NCBI GenBank assembly: GCA_034508935.3
Contig: CM067443.1
Location: 9,671,565-9,735,564 of the forward strand
Length of the DNA: 64,000 nt
Source: Berghia stephanieae
Taxonomy: Eukaryota > Mollusca > Gastropoda > Nudibranchia > Aeolidiidae
Direction of reading: 5' to 3'
Shown here: positions 45,464 to 59,100 of the stretch, piece after piece
Layout: every line of letters begins with the position of its first letter
How positions within the stretch are numbered: position 1 is the first letter of the stretch
Made by a program: the position numbers and the translations under genes
Notes under the pieces: model-generated
The model's database searches: none
Told to the model about the DNA's origin: nothing
Seen by the model: the letters and a program-made list of their open reading frames with translations, nothing else

Positions 45464-48277
45464 ATGAGTGTTGATGTTGATGAGAGAAACATGGCAAGAG
45501 TGGAGACTTGTTATACTAGTGCCGCTTGCAATAAATGTCCCTTTAGTGCTGACTGGGGACGTAATGGGTATATTTGTTACGGATTTAGTCACGCAGTTGC
45601 AATATACAAACCACAGGTGATCATTTTTAACCATCGGCCCCCATAGAAGTTAGTACTGACTGACTGGAAGGACTTTGCGTAGTTCCACAGTGACAGTGAC
45701 AGCCACAACATCAGGCCTTTTAAACTTAAGACTTAAGAGGGATTTATTATTATTATTATCGGGGGGAGACCCCTTCAACCCTAACTAGTGATACTAAACC
45801 ATCGCCATCACTTGCAATATAGAAATTGATGGGAAACGCTAGTAGTAATGGCGTCAGTCGGAGTCTTAAAATGACAACCCAACTCACACTCACTCACTGT
45901 CACAGCATATTGTTTTTGAAATAAGAGAAATCACACCTCTTAAATAGTAGTATTTATTGGACATTGCAACTTATTGAAAGTCCATAATAGCTAAAAGATC
46001 GGTATACTAAAAGTGATGTGAAACTACAAAATTCTCCCGAAGTACTAACTGGCAATGGACCACGGTAGTGTTTTTATGCACCTCCGTTGACGGTGTATCT
46101 TAACGGATCATTTTTATACACCTCCGTCACGCATGCGCATTCCACCCAATTTCATTAGCGATATTGTGTTTCTTCATTTGGACATGGCGAAAGTTATATT
46201 GTGACATCTGTAGGATGTTTTTGTTAATAAATTTATAAAAAAATAATAATAATTTAAAAAATCGAAATATAAAACCAGAAAATAGAAGTTGCATTGAAGG
46301 TAAAATAATGTTTTAGAAAGACCTTATTAAATGTGATGAACAGTCAGGTGGCTCCGTAGCGCAGTGGACAAGCTGTCAGACTCCAACCTTGAAAGTACCG
46401 GGTTCGATTCCCAATGTTGGCTTTTTTTTTTTTTTTTTTGATTTACTTTGTTTTTGTTTGCTTTTTTTTCTTTCTTTTTTTTTCAAAAACTTGTTATCAT
46501 GTTTTTAAAAAACTTCGATTTTAATTTTCTAAAATTATTTATTTATTTGAGATCAGTATTTGTGTGCCATGTTTCTTTTTACTTCTGATTTTTAAAAATT
46601 ATTGTTATCATTCTTTAATTTATTATCATTGTACATCGGTAATCACTAAGCAGCGTGCTAAACTACAATCTAAAACTATTTAAACCTCATGGACGTATGC
46701 AGCAACAACTTTACCATCATCGCCAACGGAGGTGCATAAAAACGGTGCGTTTTTGTACACCTCCAACGGAGGTGTATAAAAACGCCACCCTTAAATAATA
46801 TCAATTAAAATTCATTTTTTAAATGACAGTATAAAATTTGTTGTGCTATAATGCAGTATATCATCCCATTGATAAAACCGTTTGAATTCTGTCTCTTGGT
46901 TATATTGAACACAGTGTCCATTCCCAGACACAGAACAGTAGAATTTACCCAATCCCAACTGGTGTTGTCTTGTGAATAGTAGAATTAGGCTATTCCCAAC
47001 TGGCATTTTCTTATGTAAGCTAGCGTACAAGACCAAGGCTGCGAGATTTTATGTAGTGACATGACTTGATTTCATTGCTTTACTTCATTATCGTCAAGTA
47101 TTAGGCATACCTGCCAACCCTTCTGCTTTTGGCGGAATCATTCCTATTTTCACTCTTCCTTTTCCACTATTCTGCCATTGTTTCTATATTTCCGATTTTT
47201 AAACATGATGATATGGTAAGAAGAAAAAAATGGAGGGATGGGTGAGATGGTTAAAATGTAAATTTTTCTTTTTATTGATTGCCAAAAGGGAGCTATGTAG
47301 GAAAATTTATTATTCATTCATCCATGTTTTTATTAGATAAAATATATAATCTGTCTGCTAGTGCGGTGTTTATTTAGTTTATTTTTAAATCTGTTTTTCT
47401 CTCTGATCATTTGCTCTGTTTCTGAGCAAGATTTTCTTTCATTTTTTTTTCAATTGCCTTAATATTTGTTAGATTTTTCTGAATGACTATTTCTCAGAAT
47501 GCTTGGGAAAGTAAACTTGACCTATGTTTCTCCTAACGGTTTCTGTTCTCGAGATTTTTTAAAATTATTTACGAACGTGTGTATCATGAATCTGTATTTA
47601 TGCATTTTTTGGGTTTTCTTTTGCCAATGGATGGGCGCTCTGTCTTATATTCCCACCTTTCTGTTACACTTCTATCCTGCCTTTGTTCTGTACTGTTTGT
47701 ACACTGTGTGCATATGTTTGCATTATTAGGGAGGTATTCTTTTGCCGATGGGGAAAACCATAGATTATTTGAAAGCAGCAATAACTCATACAGTGCTTTG
47801 AAAGGTGAAAGGATCAGGATTAATTGCTATCTAGATGTAAATATTTTTGTGCAGGTGATTGGGCGTGACCCCCACGAGACTAGCTCGAGGGGTGTTTCTT
47901 TTGTCTTTTCTTCATTGTGTTCTGTTCCAATCTTTTTGTTACACTTCTATACTGGATTTGTGCTTTCCTGTCTTTCAACCTCTGTTCCTCAACGTCTACT
48001 TGTTCCTCAACGTCTACTTCTGCACTTTCTTCTTAAGTGCAGAGCAAAGTGCACAGCCCTAGAGCACAGATGAAGCGCCATTTTGATGGAGTATTTGTGA
48101 TAGAAATATGATTCTGCATTCCTGCCCCAAACTCAAGCATAACTTTTTCTTAGCTAAAATTTGTCATTGTCAACAATATATCTAAAAAAATGCTAGATTG
48201 ACAATTCAGCAAGAATTCCCTGTCCTCTCTATTTCAGCATTTACTTTTGCATCTGCACAGTGTCCATAATCAGTTAA

Positions 48278-48362
<85 letters not shown>

Positions 48363-49234
48363 ATAAATGTTCCTAGAAAAATATTTACAAATCATAAAAA
48401 GAAATTGTTTATTTGAAATTTTCACAGAGTCAAGGGAGTTCAAAAGAGTGTTATGTTACACAGACCTTGATTGGTCACTCTGGAAAAGTAAACTGTGTAA
48501 AATGGATTTCTGGCACGCAAGAGGGTAAGTTAACTTATTAATTATAATGATGATAATAATAATAATAATAATAGTGTGATGATGATGATGATGATAATAA
48601 TAATAATAATAATAAATAATAATAATAATAATAGTAATAATAATAATAATAATAGAAATAATAATATATCACAACACCTAAACCATCATCCAACCACTTC
48701 AGCATATTATTGTTACGGTGAATGACATAATCAGTCGGATGGTGAAAAGATTTGAACTAAGATATTGCCAAGTTTAGTTAGAAGGTCAATTTTTATCAAA
48801 AATGAGTTCTTGTCATAAATGATTAAATCAACCCTTATTGTACATTTTCGGGAAATATCAAAGCTTAATTTCACTGTTAAATATTTTTTACAGCTGTGTA
48901 GTCAAGTTGAAAAAATATGAAATTTGAGAAAAGTTGCTGGATACCTTTCCCATACATCTGACCATAACTTCATGAAAAATCACCCGATTTACTTCAAATA
49001 AAGATTAAAATGCTCTGGGGAGTAATTTCTTTCAGAAAATGAAAAAAAAAAAAAATGCAAATTCAAAATTTTCACCTTCCGACTGATTATGTCATGCACT
49101 GACACTAGAGAATGTTAGAAATTCAATGAGATATGGCGAATGGTCCACTGAAGGTTTGTGATTTTCTAGGCTTGGAAATGTCAAACTGTCTGATGTGAGA
49201 ATAAGCTTGAGCTTGGACATAAATGCTTGTCCTT

Positions 49235-49309
<75 letters not shown>

Positions 49310-49320
49310 CCTCTCTCCCT

Positions 49321-49381
<61 letters not shown>

Positions 49382-52300
49382 TCTCCCTCTCTCCTCCCTC
49401 TCTCTCTCTCTCTCTCCTCCTCTCTCCCCCTCTTCTCTCTCTCTCTCTCTTCTCTTCTCTCTCTCTCTCTCTCTTCTCTCTTTCTCTCTCTCTTTAATTT
49501 ATTTATTTATCACTATGTTCTTTTATCTTTTATATTTTTCTGCTTGACATAATTGATTTTTATGTCTCTTTTTTTTTTTTTTCTGACCAGAAACAGAGTT
49601 AGTGAGTGGATCAAGGATAAGACAGCGATTGTATGCGGATTTCTGGAAATGAGGTAAGATTTCATTGAACAAAGAGGCTGTCAATACAACTACTAAATCT
49701 AAACAAAAAAAACAAACAAAAAACAGGTTTTGTTTCGCTTTGTTTTGTTTTTTTATGGGTTTTTTTTGTGGGGTTTTTTTTTTTTTGTTTGTTTAAGTTT
49801 GAGTTTTTTTTTTTAAAAGGGGGGGGGGGGGGGGGGGGGTATCTATCTTCTACAATAAAATCTGTCTTTTTCAATAGGTTACATTCTTCAAAAACCGGAT
49901 TGATAGGTTTTGTAGAATTCCATTCCCTACTGTCTTTTCAGGAGTTTTGACTTTTTCTTGTTTTGTTAAAACTATAGCATTTGTATCGCGTAATATCCAC
50001 TAAACATACTCAAAGCACTTTACAAGGGGTCCCTACCAACAGCATTGCGTAAGATGTCGGACAAGACATGACGCCTGTTAGACGATATTACAATTTCTTT
50101 CCAACAGACACAATGTTGTTATTGGCAGGTACTCATTTTACACCTGAGTACAATGAGAGAATGTGAGTAAAGAGCCTTCTCCGAGAATTCAACGATGCAC
50201 CTCTTAGAGCGGGTCTCAAACCCTGGACCTTCCAATCCGAAGGCAAGAGTCATACTGCTGTACCACATTGCTGCACAAAAAGAGAAAAACTTACTCAAAA
50301 TTTTTATTTAAATTTAATATTGTTATTTTTATGCTTTCTCTCAAAGTTGTTTTCTTCTTTTACTCATCTCAATGTGATTGCCTGTACTTGTGCGATGTTT
50401 GCATTCATTTGATTATTAATGAATTACATTGTAATTATCTTCGCATAGATAAATATATGTGTTATGGTCCCTCCATCAGCATTGAAACAAAGTATTGACA
50501 ATCCACTTACTTTTAGAAAGCAGGCAAAAACTGTCTTTGTAGAGCATATGTCTTAGATTCCTAGTATTAGTACTGTGTCTTTTATTTTATCTCCTATTAT
50601 TATATCAATGACGCTCTTAATTTTCCGCCTCAAATGTATCAAAATTTGGAATATTTCATGTTTGATTTATTTTTATACTCTAGCTTATTTCATGCGATTA
50701 TAATGCAAGTTTTATGTATTTTGTAACGCATGTTTGATTTTGATCGTCTTGTATCTTTCTCTTGTAACTCCAAGCATACTAGAATAGCCACTCTGAAAGG
50801 TCATGAAGGTCCATTGACGTGTGTGATAGGCATGTATGTGCCAGGGTCTACAGCTGATGCTACTTGTGGAAGAAAGACTTTAATCGCCACAGCTTCAACA
50901 GACTCAACAGTCAGAATATGGGGAATATCAGATTCTGGTAAAAAAAATTTTTCTCTCTTCCCAGTTCCTAATTTTCACTTGTGCGGCTATGTGGTCTTGT
51001 GGTATGACACTTGCCTTCGGATCGTAAGGTCCTGGGTTCGAGTGCCACTCTGAGCGGCACATAGCTAAGTCCTTGAAAAAGGCTCTTTACTCACATTCTC
51101 TCACCGTACTTAGGTGTAAAATGAGTACCTGGTCGTTAACAGCATTGTCTCTGTCCGAAAAAAAGGATGTAATATCGCCCAACAGGCATCATGTCTCATC
51201 CTATATATTAAGTGAGCTTTGCCTCATACCTGAAAGGTACCAAGTTCAAATATTCGCTGCCGTGTGGCCTTGAGCAAATCACCTTGCCCTTGCTCAATTT
51301 GCAGTGCTGCACTGCGGCTAACGCCTGGGTTATTCCAGTCTTCCCTTGGGATAGACTCTTGAGACAAATTTTTTATTTAAATTTTTTTTTTTCAAGTATT
51401 GCTGTTGGCCATAGACTCCTTGTAAAGCGCTTTTAAGCATGTTTAGCGGATATTGCTCTCTATATATAAATGGGGTGTTTGTTTTTTATTTTTATTTTTT
51501 TAAGTTTTGACTTTAATCATATTATTGATATCACCAGCTGAGGCTTCAAACTTGATTATTGATCAATGGATTCCATGTGTAATATTGTATCACAACAATA
51601 ACACGTTGTCTAATATTTGACTTAATTTTTTAAAATTTAGATATTGGGAGGAAGGGAAAGGGGGTATTTCACTTTTACAGATTCGCCAAAATAAAGATGT
51701 TTGTTTTGTTATGTTATTTTTAAAAATTGACCCTATTCTATATCTTGTGTTTTATTTTCGATATAAATCTTTTTTAAAGTAATATAGTTAATATATTTTA
51801 TTCTTATATTATAATGCTCTAACAGAGGTCGTCGAACAACAGATTATATCAACAGGAACAGGGTTTGCTTTGGCTTTGTCTTTCACAACAGTTTCTGCCT
51901 CCGGTGGTAAGTTGTTCTCTTATTTAGTTCCACAGTTTCACCGCTTCCATCTCATATCTTTCTGCTGTCATTATAAACAAAGTGTATTCTAAGCATTGTA
52001 AAGTTTCCTAAATGTCTTGATTTTCTTTTTGTTCGTGTAATTACTCAGTAAATCATAACATCCTTGAAAATGAACAGAATTCTGAAAAAAGAATATGACA
52101 TTGAATTTAAACCAAGACTCTTTTCCTACTTGTACACTTTATTAACACCAATGCCAAAAACTGTCCTGTTGTGGATCTGAGACCTGGTGACTTACAAAAG
52201 GAGTTAGAAACAAATTGCAAACAGTTGTAAATAGGATCCTGACAAATTGCAAACAGTTGTAAATAGGATCCTGAGAAATAGAATTTAGATCCTCAACAGG

Positions 52301-53030
52301 ATTAAGAATCTGTTCGAAATATGATAACAGCACAGAGTGGATGTTAAGACCCAGAGAGGATATTAATAGTTTATTGGTCACACACTCAGGGTTCCAATAG
52401 CTCAGTTGGAAGAGCTTCTTCATCCTCCATCCCTTAAACTTATTGACCTGTCATCGGGGTAAGAAATTTGATTTTACGTCTCAAATGATGAATATTTTAG
52501 TAGAGTAACTGAAATAACCAGTAATTAAATATAAGCTAAAATTATGGTGTTATGAAATTAAAAGAGCATCAGTCTAGGCCAATTTATATGAAATTTTATG
52601 TGTCGTGCACTATTTCCTCCTTTTCAGATTTTTTTCTTCCTTTTTCGAAATTCTAGAATTGGGTCTCTGATTTTTCATGGCAAGAGGGCCTGACATAAAA
52701 CACAAAGATGTTGTAATTTCAAAGACAGTTTAAGAATGTTAGATAAATACAATATTAATGAATGTTGAGAATCTCGTGTTAACATATTTTTAAGCCAATG
52801 AGACTCTTTTTTTCTCCCATTGATTTCAGTACCCATGTTAGCTTTTGGAAGGGATGATCTGAAGATTTACTTGTATGCAATGGGAGATGGAATACAGGTA
52901 AAATCTCGATTTCATTGTAATTATTGTTGTTGTTATCACTAAAAATTTCAGATTTAAAAATTGAGCATTTGTATAACTCAATTTTCACTGAACGAGCTAG
53001 AATTAATTATTATTATTATAATTATTATTG

Positions 53031-53112
<82 letters not shown>

Positions 53113-56100
53113 TATTGAATAAGATTACGGGTTAGATGGTAACAGCTACCCCAATGGCCATTTAACAAATGACATTCACTGATTTCCAGTTTCAACATGT
53201 GATATCTCTGACCGGACACGAGGACTGGATCAGGTGTCTGGACTTTGCTAAAGATGGTAAGAAATAAGTGATTCCGTTGTTTTGGGTTTTTTTTTTCTTT
53301 TTCTTTTATTATATATCTTATGGTATTTATGGAAGCTTAACATTTAAAAAAATAGAATAAAAGCTTTATGTTTTGTTTGTTTCTGGTTTTGATTTTTTTT
53401 TTTTTTTTGTCTGCATATATATAGTAGGTCTGATGTTCAAATCCAGGCTAGGTATGTTGATTTTTGGAAATAGGGTGAATGTGACAAAGAGGTATCCAAT
53501 AAGTCACTTTGAATAATTTAGCATATGTGTAATTTGTATACACTGCAGGAGAATCAGTCCACTTTGAAATAAAAATGTTGGTTGTTAATTACCAGACATA
53601 ACTAAGTAAACTGATAATTTGCAATAGTGGATAAAAGAGAATCTCATTTTTAAAATTTGAGATGAAGGCTGGAAAAAGAGAGTTCATCTAAAAAAATTTA
53701 ATGTTGTGGTCACTATTTATTGCCTAATTATTTTATCTCTCTTTTTTTTTTCACGTAAGTCATGGTAAAATAGATTAATTATTTCCCGTTCACGACAGAT
53801 AATGGAGACATTTTGCTATCCAGTTGTGCTCAGGATCAGCTTATCAGAGTTTGGAGAATGAAAGACAAAGGGCCTAATTATGAAGACAAAATGTCCCAAA
53901 TTTCCATCGCAGATTTACCTTTGACTCAGGATATCACCATGAAAGAAACCACATTCAACTTTAAAAGTGGAGGTATTTACTTAGTTATACATCGTTGATC
54001 ATGGGAACTCTTTTTTTGTGTACGTGCTCAAAGCATTTTACAATAACATAGCATGTAGAACAGGACAAGATGCCTGTCAAGTGATGTTACAGCTTTTTTT
54101 TTTTTCCAACAGAGACACTGTTGTCCTCAGTACTCATTACACACCAAAGTATGGTGAGAGAATGTGAGTAAAAATCCTTTTCCAAGGACTCAACAATGCG
54201 TCGCTCAGAGCAGGACTCGAACCCAGGACTTTCCAATCTGAAGAAGAGTGTCATACTACAAGACTACATAGCCATAGTTAGATGATGGGTGATTAAATTG
54301 CTGGATGAATTTGTCAGAAATGTATTGTCATATCATGGTTCAAATTTGCTATAGATATTAGTGTCCCACTGACAAAAAAAAAATATATATGTAAATCTTT
54401 TGCACTTTCATTGGAAGCATTAAGATTTTCTTTTTTTTTTTGCTGACCAAATAAAATCAATTTTTATCAATTTCCATGTTTAAGAAGTATCAACTTTGTG
54501 TATTTAAAAAATCTTGTTTTGTCTTTCTGTTGATCTGGCAATTCTTTTATTTTTTTCATCATGAGGGTCATCATTTATGTAATAACGCAAAAATTAATTA
54601 AGCGAATATCCCCAAGGACAACATCAGCTATCTGGCCATGTTGAAAAAAAAAATTTATAGAAAATGAGTAATAAGATGCATGTAGACAAATTCTTAACCT
54701 GCCAGATTGTAGTCTTATCCTACCACACTTCACTGTTTTATTTGTAAGTACTATTACTGAGAAATTCGACTGTTAACAGACCCACAATTTCATCACAATC
54801 TTTTATTCTTTTCATCATCATTTTTCACTTCATGTAAGTGTATTGATTTAAAACATAGGTGCATTACGTTGTAAAAATTTCAGACAATTTAGTCAGATCT
54901 ACTTCAGTTCATCATCATCATCACTTATGCAGCAGGATATCTCAACTGACCATCTATTCATACTTCTGTACATTAATGTAATCTAATATAACATCTGTCT
55001 TAAGAGGAGGACGTGTGTTATGCAGTCAGTCTTGATTCTGTGCTCTGTGGGCACGACAACTGGGTATACAGTGTCAGGTGGCAACCACGACAAACAAAAG
55101 GTAATATTCATTCATTTAGTGTTTTAGGATTTTCTTTTTTTTTCTTTTCTTTTTTCCCTAGTTCACTTTTCCGTTTTTTTTAAGCATATTTTAAACTTTA
55201 TGACTTTTTCTGTGGTTGTATAAACCAAAATTGAATTTTATTTTCTTTCTATTCGTAACCTTGACAGTAATACCCAGTATGACTGAATCCATGAATATTG
55301 GGCGACTGATTTACCCTAAATGACTGAATTCCAATCTCACAATTTTTTATACTTTTTCCCTAACAATGGCATTTTTATTTTTTCGAAAAAAATATTTTCT
55401 ATTTAAACTAAGAGGACATTGTTATAATTAAACTAAAAATACATTAGATTATTTTGGCATCCACCTGTACAATGTCACCTTTGATTTTCTCACTTTCAAG
55501 AATTGCATAAATTTGTTTGTGTTATGCCTTATTTTGCAAATCATAACAAGAGTGGGAACTGGTATTGATGTTATTGATGAAGTAATGAAAGTAAATTATA
55601 TATATTTTTTTAAAATACATTTTACTTTTCATCAAAATTTTCATTGTTCATTTTTTTTTTTAATAGGAGACAGGACTTGTCAGCCCATGTGTTTGTTGTC
55701 TGCATCAATGGATAAAACGATGATTCTTTGGGAACCAGATACAGAATCAGGCATTTGGATCGACAAGGTAATAATATCACCACTATGTGTTTATAATGAT
55801 AAAAATATAATTCCCATTATTCATCCTCAAGGGGTAATTTCTCTTTAGCTCCATTCCAAGGAAAGATGGGAATTATGCTGCATCATTTGCTGTGCAGCAC
55901 GGCAAGGTGTATTAAAGCGAGATTTCTCACTCAAGGCCGCACAGAAAATGAAACAAACACAATTTTTTAAACTCCAAACTTGTTCTCAATTTAAGTGCTC
56001 CAAATTGTCCCATTAAAATGTTGCCGCTTGAGGCTTAAATGGAAAAATAATGATAAATATTGAATTGTAAGCTTCAATTTATTAGACAAAGACGGATATT

Positions 56101-59100
56101 GTGGATGTTTCGGGTTTACCCTTTATCAACAAAACAGGATGAATGAAACATTACAGATGAATGAGATAATGTAATTGTGAATCACAATCACATTATCTCA
56201 TTCGTCGGTAGTGTTTCATTCATCCCTGCACTAATATAATCTAATTCTCTATTAAATTTAATCTCAGAAATTCCCACTGATGAAACTCTCTTTGATCTAA
56301 TTGCAGGTACGTGTAGGTGATGTCGGAGGCAACACATTGGGATTCTATGGTGGACTGTTTAGTCCCTGTGGTCAGTCCATCATGGGCCATGGATACCAGG
56401 GGGCCTTTCATCAGTGGACTCACAATCAGGTACACACTTATTATAATATGAGAAACCTTTTATCTGGGTCCCGATAGCTCAGTAGAGCAGTCACTTTAAA
56501 AAATTAAAAAATTGAGCTTTTATATAGCGCAATATCCACTCAAAGCGCTTTACAAGGGGTCCCTGGCCAACAGCAACACTTAACATGTAGGATGGGACAT
56601 GACGCCTGTCAGGCGATATTATAATTTTTTCAGACAGAGACAATGCTGTTAACAGCCAGGTACTCATTTTACACCTGAGTACGGTGAGAGAATGTGAGTA
56701 AAGAGTCTTTTCCAATGACTCAACTATGCACCGAGAGAGGCTCAAACTCAGGACCTTTCGATCTGAAAGCGAGTGTCATACCACAAGACCACATAGCTGC
56801 ACAAAGGGAATGGAATTGATCCCGGATGAAATTAAGAGTTCTTTTTCTCAAAGCCCTGTTCACCCAGGAAAGCTGGGTCTGTGGAAAGTACTTTGTGATG
56901 GACTAGAGTCACGTCTAACTTCTACGTCATGGCACAAGACCGAAGGGCTAGATCTCAGGGGGTCGCTGATTCAGATAAGTAAGTAATTGATGGACTATAG
57001 TCCTATCAAAGGAATCGCAAGCAATAGCCATTGTCCATTTGGCGCTATATAGATTTGACAAATGCAAATTCTTCCTTTTTAGAATGCTTTATGGAACCAG
57101 GTCAGCGCTGTACAATTATAAAATACAGTTAATTAACCTTTCAGACAAGAAGTCCCTTAATAAATATTTTAGAATGACATGACATAATTCATTGTGCTCT
57201 ACTTTCAGTCCACTGACATTTGGGAACCACAAGTGACAAGTGGAGGGCATTTTGATTCCGTTGAGGACTTGAGTTGGTCCAAAAGTGATGGCCATTTCCT
57301 CATCAGTACCAGTAAGGACCAAACTACACGATTACATGCCCCTTGGGTCACTCAAGATGGATCTGTAAGTTTGTTTAATTCACTCAACCCTAATAGTGAC
57401 TATATCCGTAGTTTACCCAGGTCACTTTTGCCCCATCCCTTTTAATTACATTTTTATGAGACAAATTATAGGCGTAGTATCAAAGTTAATGTTTTTCATT
57501 TTTACACGTTAATGGTAGTTGAATAAAACTATTTATGCACATTCTCATTTTTAATACATTTTTTCCAATTTTGAAAAGAAGCAAAAAATCTCTAGGATTG
57601 AGTGAGTTAAAAGAAGTATTGCTGTGGAACTACTGTCAGTAATAAGAAGATCTCTCATCCATTTTTCATAAATAAACAAATATTTCAGTATCATGCCATC
57701 AAGGAGACATTAATTTCCTTGTTTTTAACCACTGATTTTGAAAAGAATTGATGTTTTGGTTAAGATGTTGGAAGGTGAAACTCCATTAGAGATGTAAATT
57801 TTCTTACCAGCGATATGCAACTTTTATTTAGGTGTTGGCAACATTGAGTAAAAGAGAGAACGGGTTGGGGTTTTTTTTTCTCATTGTCATTGATTGATAA
57901 TTTGTTGTCTGTTGACTCTTCGAGTGCAAAACGATTTTTTCGACTGTTTTTTTTTTAATTATATTTATTTTCACAGAGTACGTGGTGTGAAATTGCGAGA
58001 CCACAAGTCCATGGGTATGATCTTCAGTGCTTGGCAGTGTTGGAAAAATACAAGATTGCCTCGGGTGCTGATGAAAAGATTGTGCGACTTTTCTCTGCTC
58101 CTCGTAACTTTATCACAAATTTTTGCAACATTTGTGGTCACGATGTTCGTAAAGAGTTGTCAACAAATGTAAGATTATAATTCAGAAATCAGTTTGATTT
58201 AAGAGAAGAATAAAAAGGGTATTTTAGAGCCAGTATGTCCATAGAGTCTGAGTTTATTTGGTATCTGCCGCACTTAACAATTTCTTGCTATCCTTTGAAT
58301 TGAATGCTAGTCTTTGGGCAAAATAAAACCTGTCATGTCTAACAGGCCCAGCAACCCAATCTCTACAGGGTGAAGAGGTGATCTTAAATTACCTTTTAAA
58401 ATTCTGAGCTTTGGATTAAAACCAGTCTCATTTTTGTGAGTCAAGTGCTCCACAGATTTAATTATTTAGACTTCCATTGTTGAAAGGCTTATCAGTTATT
58501 TTATTTAGAAGAACTTATGAGCAAATACTAAATTATGGCTTCCGTGTTAAAAATGAAGAATGGGAATGGGAATGAAATTATTGTAATCTTCAGTTTTCAA
58601 GCAACTTTTGTTTATGTTCTATGACCAAATGGTATGTCTTTACCATTTTCGTCCACAGACTGATGGTTCTCTACCAGAGGGCGCTAATGTGCCAGCTCTT
58701 GGCTTGTCTAACAAAGCTGTTTTCACAAGTGGAGTGGACACAGTTGAAAACGAGGAAGTACTGAAGCCTGGTCAATATCCTGAAAACTATTTCACAGCAC
58801 TGACTCTTTCTTGTACGTACAAAAAGTACAAAAATAGGTATTTTGCCATGCATCACTATGTTTGGTTTAACCTCTCTAGAAAGAGATTGTCGTGATGGAA
58901 AAAAATGTCATTATGAAGAATTGTCTTTATTAAGGTGGAGGGGGGGGAGGGCTAAAGTGCCTATAATGCAATGGTATGAACTCCTGTGATTGTAAAGAAA
59001 GTGGAGCAGATATTTTATCTTCAGTGTTTATTTGAAGTTGGCAATTCCGCTATATCTATGTCCCTATACAGGTTTTTTTGTTTACTGAAGTACTTTTTTT

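Noticed and set aside
47579-48073. 164-residue open frame in ELP2 intron 1
   Set aside because: No recognised domain, low-complexity residues, and it lies within an intron in no conserved frame.
49195-49552. Three overlapping Ser/Leu-rich proteins
   Set aside because: Translation of a CT microsatellite in an ELP2 intron.
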